A DNA stretch of 41,069 nt from Pelotomaculum propionicicum (lineage in GTDB: Bacteria; Bacillota; Desulfotomaculia; Desulfotomaculales; Pelotomaculaceae): the NCBI RefSeq assembly GCF_004369225.1, contig NZ_QFFZ01000035.1, forward strand, positions 1-41,069, written 5' to 3'. Positions 31,770 to 40,862 of this stretch are shown one piece after another. The notes under the pieces are model-generated. The model made no database searches and had not been told where the DNA came from. It saw nothing but the letters and a program-made list of their open reading frames with translations. Position numbers and translations under genes: made by a program. How positions within the stretch are numbered: the first letter of the stretch is position 1; the number at the start of each line of letters is the position of its first letter.

Positions 31770-32461
31770 AAGCCTGGCGAAGCCTGCGTGTGCGGCTGAT
31801 ATTCAGTTATGTGGCCCTGGCCTTGCTGTTGCTCACCTTTTCCGGCTACATATTTTCCAACGCCCTGTCCATGTACGCAATTTCGGTACAGCGTTCCCAA
31901 CAGGCCCTCTATCTCAAGCAGGCCTTGAGCGCACTGGCGGAAGCCAGATCACGGAACCTTTCCGGTGATGAAACTCTTGATCTTCTACGGAGAGACTTGC
32001 CTGGCGTGCGTATTGAACTGGAGACAGTAGCGCCGGAAAAAGAAGGTGTTCCGGACGGGCCTAATATCTCTTTTTCGACCGGGATAACAGCGCTTCCCGA
32101 CGGCGATGCCCTGCCGCCGCTATCTTCCACGGGCGAAGCACCCAATCTTCTGCCCGGGAGAATAGGGATTCTGTATACATCAAAGCCGGGCGAAAGTTCG
32201 TTTATCCTGCCAACGGTGATCGTCACGAAAGGGGTTCCCTCAAACACCGCCTACCGGTTTACGTTGAGCCCCTCGGCATTTGCAGTTTTGTCCAACCTTT
32301 ACCGCCAGGTGCTGGAAGTACTGGTCCTGGCCCTGGCGCTGGCCGTACTCATCGGCTGGCTGCTGAGCTACTGGCTCGCCCGGCCGCTGTCCCGTCTGGT
32401 CGCGGCAACGGAAGCGGTAGCCGGGGGCAACTTATTTTATTTAAAAACGATAAACTGCTAA
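31766..32461 (+). pseudogene. Sensor histidine kinase truncated after HAMP
   Basis: It has a signal-anchor helix (LRVRLIFSYVALALLLLTFSGYIF), an extracellular part, a second helix, and a HAMP start (ARPLSRLVAATEAVAGGNL). It then switches to unrelated residues and stops. No HisKA or HATPase is present, so it cannot signal. It was the partner of the truncated regulator just before it. Confidence 0.88.
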
Positions 32462-32463
32462 GG

Positions 32464-33070
32464 TTACTTAGGCGGGGCCATATTTCCGCCCCGGCCCCCC
32501 GGACCGCCCATGCCGCCCATGCCGCCGGTGACTGCTGAACCATTGTCAGCGATGCGGGTGACCGTGCCGGAGATGGTAACGGTGGTTAGTTTTGCGCCCC
32601 CGGAACAGGCGCCGCCGGTGAACAGCCCGCCGGTGAGCTGGCCGCTGCACGAGCCGCCGGAGATCAGGGTATAGGTTTTTCCCTGCTCCAGCAGGGGACT
32701 GCTGAACACGATGGACTGATATGCTTTGTCCGGCGCAAAGGCCAGGACGGTTTTTCCACTTTCATCCGTCAGGGCTGCCAGTGTCCCGGCTGCCTGCACT
32801 GTGCTATAGATGACCGTGATGGAATTCTGCGAGGAGGAGGTCCCGGGGGACTGGGCCATGCCGGAGCTGCCGGCTATGGCTAAAGTTCCGCCTGTTACCT
32901 CACAGGCGCCATCGTAGTCCATAGACCCGTTGCCATTGTTGGTAGGCCCGCTTACAAGCACGGTGCCGCCGTTGAAATAAAGGGACCCGTTAGCGTCGAT
33001 GCCGTCGCCGCCAGAGTTGATAGTTATATACCCCCCCTTAATGCGGATAAAATAGGGGCTATCAAACTTT
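32464..33070 (-). pseudogene. Carbohydrate-binding (Cthe_2159-like) protein, C-terminal fragment
   Basis: The minus strand encodes a beta-repeat protein (SGGDGIDANGSLYFNGGTVLVSG, MDYDGACEVTGGTLAIAGSSGMAQ) ending in a GGMGGMGGPGGRGG tail. Upstream the frame shifts at a C6 run on the plus strand (33031-33036): one extra G restores PYFIRIKGGYITINSGGDG. A stop precedes at about 33102, so the N-terminus is lost. Only three bases separate it from the truncated kinase, marking a deletion joint. Confidence 0.75.
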
Positions 33071-33182
33071 CCCGGGTAAGGGATTGTTGGAACAAAAAAT
33101 TATAATAGCAACGCCGTATGTTTAGTTTATCAGTATTAGCACGGCCTTCGCCTCACTAAAAGTGCAGAAACTGTTGACAGCT

Positions 33183-33240
33183 AAAAAAAACTGCCCGCTC
33201 ACCTAAAATGTGCGGACAGCACATCAAGCGCCTGGCGGGC
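33183..33240 (-). terminator. Terminator of glnA
   Basis: On the minus strand GCCCGC...GCGGGC is followed by AGTTTTTTTT, about 35 bp after the glnA stop. Confidence 0.75.
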
Positions 33241-33273
33241 CTATGTCTTAGAGAGGAATTTAGCATGCACCAT

Positions 33274-34608
33274 TTAATACTTGGCTAAATACTCCTCGGT
33301 CTCCCAAGGATGCACCTGGATTCGGTAACGGTCCCATTCAATCTTTTTGGCTTCAATAAACCTGTGAAACACATGATCGCCTAAAGCTTCTTTAATCACC
33401 TGATCTTTTTCTAGTTCCTTAATAGCCTCCTGAAGGCTCTCGGGCAAGCTTCCGATGCCCAGCCGCTCTCTTTCAATCATCGTCATCTCATAGATATTAC
33501 GGTCACAAGGAGCCGGTGGCTCAATTTTGTTTTTTATTCCGTCAATACCTGCCTTCAGACATACAGCCAGGGCCAGGTAGGGGTTGCAGGAGGGATCCGG
33601 GCTCCTGAACTCGATCCGGGTGGACATACCTCTTTTAGCGGGGATCCGGATCAGCGGGCTCCTGTTTTGCCCGGACCAGGCAATGTACACCGGCGCCTCA
33701 AAACCGGATACCAGGCGTTTATATGAGTTTACGGCAGGGTTGGTTATCGCCGTGATGGCTTTTGCATGACTCATCAACCCTCCCACGTAATACTTGCATT
33801 CCCGGCTTAACCCGTCAGGCGAGGTAGGGTCATAAAAAGCGTTTTCATCATTTTTCATTAAAGACTGGTTTGTGTGCATACCGGAACCAGCCATCCCATA
33901 GATAGGTTTAGGCATAAAAGTTGCGTGCAGGCCGTGCCGCTGGGCTGTGGTCCGCACCACAAACTTGAAGGTGACAATTTTGTCGGCAATATCAAGAGCG
34001 TCCGAATATTTGAAGTCAATTTCATGCTGTCCGCTGCCCACTTCGTGGTGGGAAGCCTCTATCTCAAAGCCCATCTGTTCCAGGATCAGCACCATATCCC
34101 GGCGGGCGCCTTCGCCCAGGTCAACAGGCGCGAGGTCGAAGTAACCAGCGCGGTCGTGAGTGGTGGTGCTGGGCTTACCCTGGCTATCCATATGGAAAAG
34201 AAAGAATTCCATTTCAGGCCCCACATTCATAGTGTAACCCATTTCGCCAGCTTCCTGAATAGCCCTGCGTAAAACATTACGGGGGTCTCCTGTAAAGGGG
34301 CTGCCATCAGATTTGTAGATGTCACAGATCAACCTCGCCACCATACCGCCTTCCCTTGGCCGCCAGGGGAAAACCGTAAATGTCGCGGGGTCGGGCCGCA
34401 GGTACATATCCGACTCCTCGATACGTACAAATCCGTCAATCGAGGAACCGTCAAACATCAATTCGCCCTCGAGGGCTTTACCCAACTGTTCAACTGTAAT
34501 GGCAACATTCTTGAGTATGCCAAAAATATCCGTAAACTGCAGGCGGATAAATTTGACGCCCAATTCTTTGGCCAGACTACGCACGTCGTCGGCGGTAAGC
34601 TTAGCCAT
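33274..34608 (-). CDS. glnA: Glutamine synthetase, class I-alpha
   Basis: This 444-residue enzyme, from ATG at 34608 behind AAAGGTG, makes glutamine from glutamate, ammonia and ATP. Motifs include [10 protein letters not shown] (N-terminal signature), the metal-binding [26 protein letters not shown] (ATP site), and [10 protein letters not shown] with [20 protein letters not shown]. The length and lack of the I-beta insertion fit the Firmicute I-alpha type, which is normally controlled by GlnR and feedback inhibition. A fluoride riboswitch and a small ORF lie upstream on the same strand; whether glnA is reached by that transcript is unclear. Confidence 0.95.
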   Translation of the reverse strand: MAKLTADDVRSLAKELGVKFIRLQFTDIFGILKNVAITVEQLGKALEGELMFDGSSIDGFVRIEESDMYLRPDPATFTVFPWRPREGGMVARLICDIYKSDGSPFTGDPRNVLRRAIQEAGEMGYTMNVGPEMEFFLFHMDSQGKPSTTTHDRAGYFDLAPVDLGEGARRDMVLILEQMGFEIEASHHEVGSGQHEIDFKYSDALDIADKIVTFKFVVRTTAQRHGLHATFMPKPIYGMAGSGMHTNQSLMKNDENAFYDPTSPDGLSRECKYYVGGLMSHAKAITAITNPAVNSYKRLVSGFEAPVYIAWSGQNRSPLIRIPAKRGMSTRIEFRSPDPSCNPYLALAVCLKAGIDGIKNKIEPPAPCDRNIYEMTMIERERLGIGSLPESLQEAIKELEKDQVIKEALGDHVFHRFIEAKKIEWDRYRIQVHPWETEEYLAKY

Positions 34609-34677
34609 AAATTCACACCTTTCTTTTTCTGTCATAGCTAGACTTAACTAAGATATCACTACCACGTCCATGAGGCC

Positions 34678-34877
34678 TCATCGCCTGTTATTTGCCGCGC
34701 TGCACATAATCACATAGACGGTTTTACTTGCTCGCCCATTAGCCTTTTTAAAACTTCCGCATACGTTTCTCCTACATTCCCCAGGTCTTGACGGAAGTAT
34801 GTATAGTCCGGCATCGCTTGTCCGATATATTCGCTTGGCTTTTCCTTCATAAAGCAGTCCGGGCTTTTCAGGCACAT
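34678..34877 (-). other. Overlapping small frames: PurC-like start fragment and a 55-residue ORF
   Basis: Two frames overlap on the minus strand. Frame one (34875-34678) begins KPGLLYEGKAKRIYRT, matching the N-terminus of PurC (SAICAR synthetase), then loses similarity. Frame two (34877-34710, ATG behind GGGGTG) gives MCLKSPDCFMKEKP and PDYTYFRQDLGNVGETYAEV then LKRLMGEQVKPSM. Frame two has natural composition and a start fitting its ribosome site; frame one has the clear PurC signature. It is either a purC remnant or a small gene. It lies directly downstream of a fluoride riboswitch. Confidence 0.5.
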
Positions 34878-34900
34878 TTCACACCCCTACCTACTTAAAG

Positions 34901-34978
34901 GCAAAAATATAAGCCCCTACCTTTTGGTAGGAGCTATTAGCCATAATGGCATTTGCGCGGCGGGCTCCATCACCGCTT
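34901..34978 (-). ncRNA. Fluoride (crcB-type) riboswitch 1
   Basis: On the minus strand: GGTGATGGAGCCCGCC, then AAATGCC-ATTAT-GGCTAATAGCTCCTACC. This matches the crcB/fluoride consensus (GG-GATGG-G--CGCC, GCT-ATG/A--CTCCTAC) with its pseudoknot bases. The expression platform is CTCCTACC-AAAA-GGTAGGGG followed by TTATATTTTTG, an overlapping terminator. Fluoride binding should stop termination. It controls the small ORF at 34710 and perhaps glnA. Confidence 0.85.
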
Positions 34979-34987
34979 GTTTTTGTT

Positions 34988-35016
34988 ATTTTACAATAAG
35001 CGATGCCGGGAGTCAA
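34988..35016 (-). promoter_or_regulatory. Promoter of fluoride riboswitch 1
   Basis: On the minus strand TTGACT, 17 bp, TAAAAT. The riboswitch begins about ten bases downstream. Confidence 0.75.
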
Positions 35017-35149
35017 TAAAGCTAACCCGTTTATTTGGAACAAAATTGATGATTATTGTGATATTGCATGTATGTGAATTTCTTGACACTGGATTATTAA
35101 TTATGCTAAGCTAATTTATAACAATAGTTAGAAAAATGGTGTAATTAAA

Positions 35150-35719
35150 ATGAATGAATGGCTGATCTTAATCTACAAAGTGCCTTCAGAACCAACCCGC
35201 TACAGAGCTTCTATTTGGCGCAAGATTAAAGCTATAGGAGCCATATATTTACAAAGTTCTGTCTGCATTCTCCCGTTAACCCACAAAACAGAAAAAAACT
35301 TGCGGTTGTTAAGACGTGAAATAGAAGGTTACGGCGGAGAAGCTCACCTGGTGAAAGCCAGTTTCCTGTTGCAGGAGCAGTCTGTAATCGATCAGTTTAA
35401 CCAGGCCCGCAATGAAGAATACGAAGAAATCATCGGCCGTTGCAAAGATTTTTTTAAAGAAATAGAGAATGAAACTTCAAATGAACACTTTACATACGGA
35501 GAATTGGAAGAAAACGAAGAGGATTTTGAAAAACTAAAAAAATGGTTTAAAAAAATTCAGGAACGGGACTTTTTTCATGCCAGCGCTTCAAATACCGCAT
35601 TAGAGCTGTTAAAAAAGTGCGAGGAAATGATGGAAAAGTTCGGTGAACAAGTTTTCGAGCGGGAAGAAATTATTGATGACCAGACGGAAGACGCGCTAAT
35701 GGCAAAAACAAACACATAA
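35150..35719 (+). CDS. ChrB N-terminal-domain protein
   Basis: The 189-residue protein begins WLILIYKVPSEPTRYRASIWRKIKAIGAIYLQSSVCILPL, then LRRLREIEGYGGEAHLVKA: the ChrB N-terminal pattern. The rest is charged and helical (FERE, EEDFEKLKKWFKKIQERDFFHA). In ChrB the N-terminal domain accompanies chromate resistance, but no chrA transporter is seen here, and this domain also occurs alone in many bacteria. A TTGACA lies 61 bp upstream. Confidence 0.8.
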   Translation: MNEWLILIYKVPSEPTRYRASIWRKIKAIGAIYLQSSVCILPLTHKTEKNLRLLRREIEGYGGEAHLVKASFLLQEQSVIDQFNQARNEEYEEIIGRCKDFFKEIENETSNEHFTYGELEENEEDFEKLKKWFKKIQERDFFHASASNTALELLKKCEEMMEKFGEQVFEREEIIDDQTEDALMAKTNT

Positions 35720-35759
35720 AAAAATAAACCGGCTCTCACAATTATAGTGGGCGCCGGTT
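35716..35759 (-). terminator. Terminator of the pyrophosphatase fragment
   Basis: AACCGGC...GCCGGTT followed on the minus strand by TTATTTTTTT. Confidence 0.65.
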
Positions 35760-35794
35760 CGCTTTGAATTTGAGAGGAAGTCAGGTTTCTTAAG

Positions 35795-36649
<855 letters not shown>

Positions 36650-36708
36650 AATTCTTAAGGGTAAAGCATTCTAACGAGTGGTCTGATTAAAATTACCAAA
36701 AAAACATA

Positions 36709-36737
36709 TTGACAAGGTCGCGCTTTTGTATTATAAA
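36709..36737 (+). promoter_or_regulatory. Promoter of the antiporter operon
   Basis: TTGACA, exactly 17 bp, TATAAA; about 75 bp ahead of riboswitch 2. Confidence 0.78.
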
Positions 36738-36811
36738 TTTTTTGTAACCATTGTTAATTATAAACATGTATAATGGTATATTTGTAATTTAACAAAGTAT
36801 AAGTTCAAATT

Positions 36812-36883
36812 GAACGGCGGTGGGGTTCGCCTATGCTACTGAAGCTAATGACTCCTGTTCCTCAGGATAGGAGTCTTTTTTTT
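36812..36883 (+). ncRNA. Fluoride (crcB-type) riboswitch 2
   Basis: GGCGGTGGGGTTCGCC, then TATGCTACTGAAGCTAATGACTCCT, matches the crcB consensus. ACTCCTG...CAGGATAGGAGT followed by a run of eight T is the terminator. It precedes the antiporter gene by 67 bp. Confidence 0.9.
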
Positions 36884-36950
36884 GTGAAAAATAATTTTGG
36901 GGAGGTGGTTGATGAGCATGAATTATTAGGATTTTAAACGGAGGTAGATC

Positions 36951-38105
36951 ATGAATATTTGGTTAGACGCCGCTTTTTGGATCGGTCTGGCGCTCACAGC
37001 CTCGATATTGTCAGTATGGTCCGGGATTTCAGTCGCCATGATTGAGATTATTATAGGTGTTATCGCAGGCAACTATCTAGGTTTAATCACAACACAATGG
37101 GTTGATTTTCTAGCCGGCTTCGGCAGCATCTTTTTAACTTTTCTGGCAGGAGCTGAAGTGGATCCCGCTGTGCTCCGGTCTAAGTTTAAGGAAAGCGTAT
37201 CTATGGGGGTTGTTTCTTTTCTAATTCCATTTCTGGTTTGTTTCGCCTACGCCTATTATAAGGCGGGATGGACCCTGGAAGCCTCCGAAATAGCCGGTAT
37301 AGCACTTTCCACCACGTCAGTGGCCATAGTGTATTCTGTCATGGTCGAGACTGGCCTCAATACAACCGAGCTCGGTAAAATAATCCTGGCCGCGTGCTTT
37401 ATTACCGACCTGGGCACAGTCCTGGCTCTAGGCGTTATCTTTGCTCAATATAATGTTTGGCTTTATGTTTTCATAGCAGTAATGGTCTTGGCGCTTTTCC
37501 TTGTCAATAAAATTGCAGGCCCCTTTACAAGCGCTCTAGGGGGACGTGTCAGCCAGGTTGAAGTCAAGCTTATCTATTTCTTTCTGTTCTTGTTGGGCGG
37601 GCTGGCGTTAAAGGCCAATAGTGAGGCTGTTCTCCCAGCTTATCTGTTAGGACTGGCGCTGGCAAAATTGTTAGCCAGGGAAAAAGAGATGCTCGCCAGG
37701 ATGAGGACAACCGCTTTTGCGACTCTTACTCCTTTTTTCTTCCTGAAGGCGGGCCTGCTCCTTTCTGTTAAGGCGCTCTGGGCGGGGTTAGCCGTAATTC
37801 TGATCCTTCTTGGAGTGAAAATGATGGCGAAGTTCATCGGGGTCATGCCCCTTTCACTGCTTTTTAAGTTTGGCAAAAACAACTCTATTTACACGACCTT
37901 GCTTATGTCAACCGGGCTGACGTTCGGCAGCATTTCAGCGATGTTCGGCCTTACGCATAATATCATCAACCAGCAGCAATATTCGGTACTGGTGACGGCT
38001 GTGGTTTTAAGCGGGATAGTGCCGACCCTGATAGCTCAGACTTATTTCCGGCCGGATCGCTCAAAAAAAGTAAAACCTGTTGCTTTACCGGAAAGGAGTA
38101 ATTAA
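36951..38105 (+). CDS. CPA2-type cation:proton antiporter
   Basis: This 384-residue membrane protein has about 11-12 helices and starts behind ACGGAGG. It has the conserved segments FLTFLAGAEVDPAVLRSKF and ALSTTSVAIVYSVMVETGLN, then LAACFITDLGTVLALG (acidic ion-site helix) and a C-terminal transport core. It lacks Kef-type TrkA-N tails. Fluoride riboswitches often control Na+/H+-type antiporters that may help expel fluoride or restore ion balance. It is coupled to a universal stress gene two bases downstream. Confidence 0.92.
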   Translation: MNIWLDAAFWIGLALTASILSVWSGISVAMIEIIIGVIAGNYLGLITTQWVDFLAGFGSIFLTFLAGAEVDPAVLRSKFKESVSMGVVSFLIPFLVCFAYAYYKAGWTLEASEIAGIALSTTSVAIVYSVMVETGLNTTELGKIILAACFITDLGTVLALGVIFAQYNVWLYVFIAVMVLALFLVNKIAGPFTSALGGRVSQVEVKLIYFFLFLLGGLALKANSEAVLPAYLLGLALAKLLAREKEMLARMRTTAFATLTPFFFLKAGLLLSVKALWAGLAVILILLGVKMMAKFIGVMPLSLLFKFGKNNSIYTTLLMSTGLTFGSISAMFGLTHNIINQQQYSVLVTAVVLSGIVPTLIAQTYFRPDRSKKVKPVALPERSN

Positions 38106-38107
38106 CG

Positions 38108-38530
38108 GTGTTCGAGCACATCATGGTTGCTTTCGACAATTCCAACCAGGCGCAAAAAGCATTGGATAAAGCTTTTCAAATTGCTGAATTTCACCACTCG
38201 TTTGTAGAATTAATTTCCGTGGTCCTGATACCGGACTACGCCGCCACAATCGACGAAGTGGAAGAAATGATCGGAGACGGTAAAAGATTTTATCAGGCCA
38301 TCCATGAACGCTACGCCGCTGAGGCTAAAGCGAGGGACATTAAATTTGCGTCTAAGGTACTGCAGGGACACATTGGCGAGTCTATTGTGAATTACGCCAA
38401 TGACAACGCGTTAGACCTGATCGTCATGGGCTCTTACGGCCGTAGCGCCATATCCAGGCTGTTGATGGGCAGTGTTTCAAATTATGTTGTTAGGCATGCG
38501 AGGTGCCCTGTAATGGTTGTTAAAGAATAA
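38108..38530 (+). CDS. Universal stress protein (UspA family)
   Basis: This 140-residue protein starts at GTG behind AAAGGAG. It has MVAFDNSNQAQKALDKAFQIA, then LIVMGSYGRSAISRLLMGSVSNYVVRHARCPVMVV, the nucleotide-binding G-x2-G-x9-GS pattern. Usp genes are frequent partners of crcB-controlled transporters. It is cotranscribed with the antiporter. Confidence 0.92.
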   Translation: MFEHIMVAFDNSNQAQKALDKAFQIAEFHHSFVELISVVLIPDYAATIDEVEEMIGDGKRFYQAIHERYAAEAKARDIKFASKVLQGHIGESIVNYANDNALDLIVMGSYGRSAISRLLMGSVSNYVVRHARCPVMVVKE

Positions 38531-38699
38531 TAAAATAATCCCCGCAAATCAAAAAAAACAAATAAAAGTAAATCCCCAAAAAACAAAAAGTGTTACCAGA
38601 AGTTCCGGCGTTCTTTTTGAGTACAAAATAGGCCGTGGTTTATATGAAAATTTAGCGAATAGACGAGCTAAAAGCTACTTTGGAAAGGAGGTGGTTATT

Positions 38700-38885
38700 A
38701 TGAATTATAAAGCGACAGTCCTCGTAGAATCTGATAGAAGATACAAAACGGAATGCGAACTGCCTTTTGTTCCGCAAGTTGGCATGCTTTTCTCAGATAG
38801 CAGTCAATCAATTGACCTTTTAAGGATAGTTGATGTTGTGTGGAATAATACAGAAAAACGTTTTTATGTTTATCTGGGTTTATAA
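38700..38885 (+). CDS. Small hypothetical protein (61 residues)
   Basis: The ATG at 38700 follows a strong GGAAAGGAGGTGG. The protein reads MNYKATVLVESDRRYKTECELPFVP, then IDLLRIVDVVWNNTEKRFYVYLGL, a beta-rich single domain with no name I can give. It is probably the third gene of the riboswitch-controlled operon. Confidence 0.7.
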   Translation: MNYKATVLVESDRRYKTECELPFVPQVGMLFSDSSQSIDLLRIVDVVWNNTEKRFYVYLGL

Positions 38886-38902
38886 TTTCACCTAATAGAA
38901 TT

Positions 38903-38922
38903 AACCGGGCAACCGGTTTTTT
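38903..38922 (+). terminator. Terminator with GCAA tetraloop
   Basis: AACCGG-GCAA-CCGGTT followed by TTTT. It ends the antiporter-usp operon. Confidence 0.75.
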
Positions 38923-38942
38923 CTTGTTTTTTGTTTATAAGC

Positions 38943-40142
38943 TTATAAAATAAACTCTTTTCGCACCAGAAGGAATAAGGGTATGGAGGCAAGCTGCATT
39001 AAAACCGAAAAGGCAACTAAATATGGTACTGAAATATCATAAAGAACTCCCATCAATACGCTGCCCGCAAACCAGAGCAGCCCGTATCCCGTGTTGAAAA
39101 CTCCATACGCGGTGCCGCGCCTGTCCACTGGAACCATCCCGGCTACTGCCGCCCTCATTATGGACTCCTGCGCCCCTACGCCAACACCCCACAGGGCTGT
39201 TCCGGCCAGGGCCGGAAAATGGCCTCCTAAAAAGACCAGTGGCGCAAAAAGCGAGGACAGCAATGATACAAAAACTAGTACAGAGATTCCGATTTTGTCA
39301 AATAACCGCCCGAAAATAAGAGCGGCAAGAGCGTCCATTCCCATAGCAACAGCATAAAAAATTGGAATCCAGGTGTCGGAAGCGATTGAAACCTTTTTGA
39401 AATGGTAGGCAATGAGCGGATAGTCGGCATAACCGACCGCAACCAACCCCACCGCCGCGAGATACAGCCAAAACACACGTCGTAACCCCTGGGTTTCAAT
39501 TTTAGGTGTGTTGACTTCAAGATCCCTTGGGCGGGGATATAGCAATTTTGCCGTTATTAGCACACCTAACGCAAATAGCGCCGGCACCAGCAGGATACCG
39601 AATCCGGTTTGATAACTTTCCTTAAAATAGAGAACCGCCGCTACAATGAGTGGACCGGAAACCGCCCCTACCTGGTCCATTGCCTCATGAAAACCAAATC
39701 CCCAGCCCCGGCCGAGCGTATGAGTGGCATGTGACAGCATCGCGTCGCGGGCGGGAGTGCGAATCGCTTTTCCCATACGCTCTCCCACTATGAGGATTGC
39801 GGCGATTTCCCAGCTGCCGGCCAGCGCCAGAAGTGGAACTACAAATAGATTAAGGCCATACCCAAGGAGAGTAATAGTCCAATACTTTCCAGTCCGGTCG
39901 CTAAAATAACCCGATACAAGACGCAACCCGTACCCTATCAACTCGCCGAATCCTGCAACAATACCAACCACGGTGGCGCTGGCGCCCAGGACGGCCAGAT
40001 ACGGTCCGGTAATACTGCGGGCGCCTTCATAAGTCATATCCGCAAAAAGACTGACCAGACCGAGCAGGATAACCAGTCTCCAGGCGGTCCTCCCTAACAG
40101 CGCCTTGTCATTCCCGTATGGTCCCGATTTGTTTTCCATCAT
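38943..40142 (-). CDS. MFS transporter
   Basis: This 399-residue protein has 12 predicted helices. It has the loop 2-3 motif GYFSDRTGK (MFS signature) and RTPARDAMLSHATHTLGRGWGFGFHEAMDQ in the central part; the second half has RLFDKIGISV and the VPVDRRGTAYGVFN segment. The substrate cannot be read. The gene points away from, and shares an upstream region with, the HEAT-repeat gene. Confidence 0.88.
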   Translation of the reverse strand: MMENKSGPYGNDKALLGRTAWRLVILLGLVSLFADMTYEGARSITGPYLAVLGASATVVGIVAGFGELIGYGLRLVSGYFSDRTGKYWTITLLGYGLNLFVVPLLALAGSWEIAAILIVGERMGKAIRTPARDAMLSHATHTLGRGWGFGFHEAMDQVGAVSGPLIVAAVLYFKESYQTGFGILLVPALFALGVLITAKLLYPRPRDLEVNTPKIETQGLRRVFWLYLAAVGLVAVGYADYPLIAYHFKKVSIASDTWIPIFYAVAMGMDALAALIFGRLFDKIGISVLVFVSLLSSLFAPLVFLGGHFPALAGTALWGVGVGAQESIMRAAVAGMVPVDRRGTAYGVFNTGYGLLWFAGSVLMGVLYDISVPYLVAFSVLMQLASIPLFLLVRKEFIL

Positions 40143-40261
40143 AATTAAGAAATTCCTTTCCTCTAGAAAAGTTGAAATAAAAAAGTATCCCTATCTCTTG
40201 TGCTTAATATTTTGAGAGAACTGGCGCAGACCCCCATCGCTGATATTAATATTAACAATTG
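40143..40261. other. Divergent region between MFS and HEAT-repeat genes
   Basis: AT-rich, with the riboswitch 3 promoter at its right edge. A small inverted repeat AAATCCCA...TGGGATTT lies at 40336-40368, just ahead of the riboswitch. Confidence 0.45.
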
Positions 40262-40290
40262 TTGACTTTTTTATCAATGTACTTTATCAT
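40262..40290 (+). promoter_or_regulatory. Promoter of fluoride riboswitch 3
   Basis: TTGACT, exactly 17 bp, TATCAT. The riboswitch starts about 85 bp downstream. Confidence 0.7.
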
Positions 40291-40373
40291 TTATTTATAA
40301 CCGCCGCTATATTTCAAAACGTGACAAACACGCAAAAATCCCATTTGCCTCCAGTATTTCTGGGATTTAATAA

Positions 40374-40446
40374 AAAGGGCGATGGAGCTCGCATAACGCC
40401 CCGCGGCTAATAGCTCCTGTAAATTATTTACAGGAGTTTTTGTGTT
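40374..40446 (+). ncRNA. Fluoride (crcB-type) riboswitch 3
   Basis: GGGCGATGGAGCTCGC, then ATAACGCCCCGCGGCTAATAGCTCCTGTA, matches the crcB consensus. AGCTCCTGTAAA-TTATTTACAGGAG followed by TTTTTGTG is the terminator. It precedes the HEAT-repeat gene by 18 bp. Confidence 0.88.
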
Positions 40447-40463
40447 GTAAAGGGGGCAGTAAG

Positions 40464-40862
40464 ATGAATGATGGTGAAAATAACTTGGAAAAATTAATTG
40501 GCGCTCTTCGTCACCCCGAACCGCAAACCAGGCTCAGAGCCGCGTGGCTGCTGGGGGTAAAAAAAGATGCCGGGGCTGTTGCTCCCCTGGTCAAGTCCCT
40601 TGGTGAAAACCGGGACGATCCTTATATTTTGGCTACAATAGCCACAGCACTGGGGATGATTGGCGATATCAGAGCGCTTGATGAAGTTATGGCGCTCTTA
40701 AAACACTCGTATCCAGTAGTTCGCACAGCGGCCGCTGAAGCTATTGGATTGCTCGGGAACGTCGGTTGCGCAGAACCCTTGAAGAGCGCGTTGAAAGACC
40801 GCAACATGTCTGTCCGGAGGGCTGCTGCCAAAGCGTTAAAAAATTTGACCCGCCAGAGTTAG
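40464..40862 (+). CDS. HEAT-repeat protein under a fluoride riboswitch
   Basis: The ATG at 40464 follows AAGGGGGCAG. The 132-residue protein is made of about four HEAT-like helical pairs: ALRHPEPQTRLRAAWLLGV, AVAPLVKSL...PYILATIATALGMIGD, ALDEVMALLKHSYPVVRTAAAEAIGLLG, ALKDRNMSVRRAAAKAL. Such short HEAT (PBS-lyase type) proteins are protein-binding scaffolds. Its control by a fluoride riboswitch is unusual; a role in the response is inferred from this regulation alone. Confidence 0.88.
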   Translation: MNDGENNLEKLIGALRHPEPQTRLRAAWLLGVKKDAGAVAPLVKSLGENRDDPYILATIATALGMIGDIRALDEVMALLKHSYPVVRTAAAEAIGLLGNVGCAEPLKSALKDRNMSVRRAAAKALKNLTRQS

